This document shows, piece after piece, positions 63,507 to 64,000 of a stretch of 64,000 nucleotides of DNA. The notes below the pieces were generated by a model. It was not told where the DNA came from. It saw nothing but the letters and a program-made list of their open reading frames with translations, and searched no databases. The stretch's first letter is position 1; every line of letters starts with the position of its first letter. Source of the DNA: CALJFL01 sp039964455 (lineage in GTDB: Bacteria > Pseudomonadota > Gammaproteobacteria > Pseudomonadales > Halieaceae); NCBI GenBank assembly GCA_039964455.1, contig JBDVXK010000021.1, positions 182,720-246,719 of the forward strand. Direction: 5' to 3'. The translations under genes were made by a program, and so were the position numbers.

Positions 63507-63571
63507 ATAGGCGAAAGCGGCCATAATGGTCCATAAAAGGTCTGGGGGCTGGAACGTCCGCTTTCACCTCA
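63507..63571. repeat. Array repeat copy E (palindromic)
   Basis: GGCGAAAGCGG on the left, CGTCCGCTTTCACCTCA on the right. Lies 139 bp beyond the stop of the cupin gene at the window edge and 55 bp before the start of paralogue 2. Confidence 0.82.
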
Positions 63572-63709
63572 AATGCGACAATTTTTGATGGCGAATGGCG
63601 ATTATCCGCGTCTACTTTAGGGTTATGAGCTGCCGCTCAGCAACGCCACCAGCAGGGGCCGGAAAACCAGAGCAAAGCTATGGCTTTTTGGTCTCTCTGG
63701 CTGGACCTG

Positions 63710-64000
63710 TTAGTGCTTTGAATCACTAGTTTCTAGCGATGTTTTAGAAGTAGGTCCATAGCCAACAACTTGAACAACAACATCTTCATCTTTTGCCCAG
63801 ACAAAATGGGGTTGATTCCTCGGCTCAGTGTACACGCCACCAACACCAAGCTTCATCAGATCCCATTCACCGCTTTCTCTAGGAAACCCAACATATATCG
63901 AACCAGACAATACAGTTACAACTTTGACATCGTGGTGGTAATGACGATCAGATTTCTGTCCTTTTCCCACCTTCAATCTGTGGACATACATGCCTTCCGC
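63710..64000 (-). CDS. Cupin-domain protein (partial at right edge)
   Basis: C-terminal part of a small cupin. Visible metal-site pattern: RHYHHDVKVVTVLSGSIYVG (His residues of cupin motif 1) and QPHFVWAKDEDVVVQV (motif 2), then GYGP. The frame is open through the window end (GCG GAA GGC before the ATG at 63991), so that ATG is probably internal and the N terminus is missing. Role unknown; the same strand as the array genes. Confidence 0.75.
   Translation of the reverse strand, partial: AEGMYVHRLKVGKGQKSDRHYHHDVKVVTVLSGSIYVGFPRESGEWDLMKLGVGGVYTEPRNQPHFVWAKDEDVVVQVVGYGPTSKTSLETSDSKH

Noticed and set aside
58782..63571. The array repeats as integron attC sites
   Set aside because: The copies have no paired GTTRRRY/RYYYAAC cores at their ends, and no integrase gene is in the window; I describe the layout as cassette-like only.
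63674..63689. AAAGC-TATG-GCTTT hairpin followed by T residues
   Set aside because: Five-pair AT-rich stem facing the plus strand where no gene ends; probably chance.
1..64000. tRNA genes, rRNA, CRISPR arrays, insertion sequences, prophage
   Set aside because: I looked for cloverleaf-like clusters, short regular repeats and transposase or integrase motifs and saw none that I could support.

Overview
The window looks like chromosomal DNA of a marine gammaproteobacterium, most like the Halieaceae/OM60-NOR5 or a related oligotrophic group. That placement is an inference from gene content: a ribosome modulation factor gene, the nadK-rhomboid-yeaC-DUF2797-pepN block familiar from Pseudomonas relatives, a 180-kDa NAD-glutamate dehydrogenase, a periplasmic nitrate reductase operon and aromatic/acyl-CoA catabolic genes. 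I see no rRNA, tRNA, CRISPR array, transposase, integrase or phage gene.

Layout. 0-11.4 kb: a GspE/PilB-type secretion ATPase cut by the left edge and abutting a YehL-like MoxR ATPase; a DapB-like dehydrogenase; a translationally coupled persulfide dioxygenase-rhodanese fusion and MarC membrane protein; a ClsC-like phospholipase D lipoprotein; an SDR/deazaflavin-reductase-like pair; YjbQ-DUF1415; a DUF2235 hydrolase; and rmf. 11.4-23.5 kb: the giant gdhB, then divergently a tightly overlapping moxR-DUF58-DUF4381-batA-batB-batD operon (envelope stress/VWA complex). 23.6-28.3 kb: napEDABC plus a methyltransferase. 28.3-38.9 kb: housekeeping genes (pepN, DUF2797, yeaC, rhomboid, nadK, DUF1853, a PLP desulfhydrase-like enzyme, a lipoprotein, lipA, a glycosyltransferase).

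39.3-52.1 kb is an accessory catabolic locus. A divergent MarR-type regulator faces a minus-strand operon encoding an Asp/Glu-racemase-like protein, a meta-cleavage-product hydrolase, a second alpha/beta hydrolase, a CarAa-like Rieske oxygenase, its flavin/[2Fe-2S] reductase, a type I extradiol dioxygenase and an M20-peptidase-like protein. A TonB-dependent receptor and an epimerase follow on the same strand. Together they would import, hydroxylate, ring-cleave and hydrolyse an aromatic or heteroaromatic compound. By eye, the M20-like protein lacks all five family metal ligands and the racemase-like protein has serine at both catalytic cysteine positions, so this locus is one of the two best candidates for undescribed chemistry.

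52.2-58.6 kb: a Na/Pi cotransporter coupled to a small coiled-coil protein, then acyl-CoA dehydrogenase, dienelactone hydrolase, DUF1971, SnoaL-like and CaiB/BaiF CoA-transferase genes, probably a second degradative set. 58.7-64 kb is the most unusual architecture: successive minus-strand genes, mostly of unknown function and partly AT-richer, each followed by one copy of a ~66-bp imperfect palindrome (GGCGAAAGCGGAC ... GTCCGCTTTCACC) in constant orientation. This gives a cassette-like gene-repeat-gene-repeat array of five copies, with a tandem paralogue pair inside it. The right edge cuts a cupin gene.
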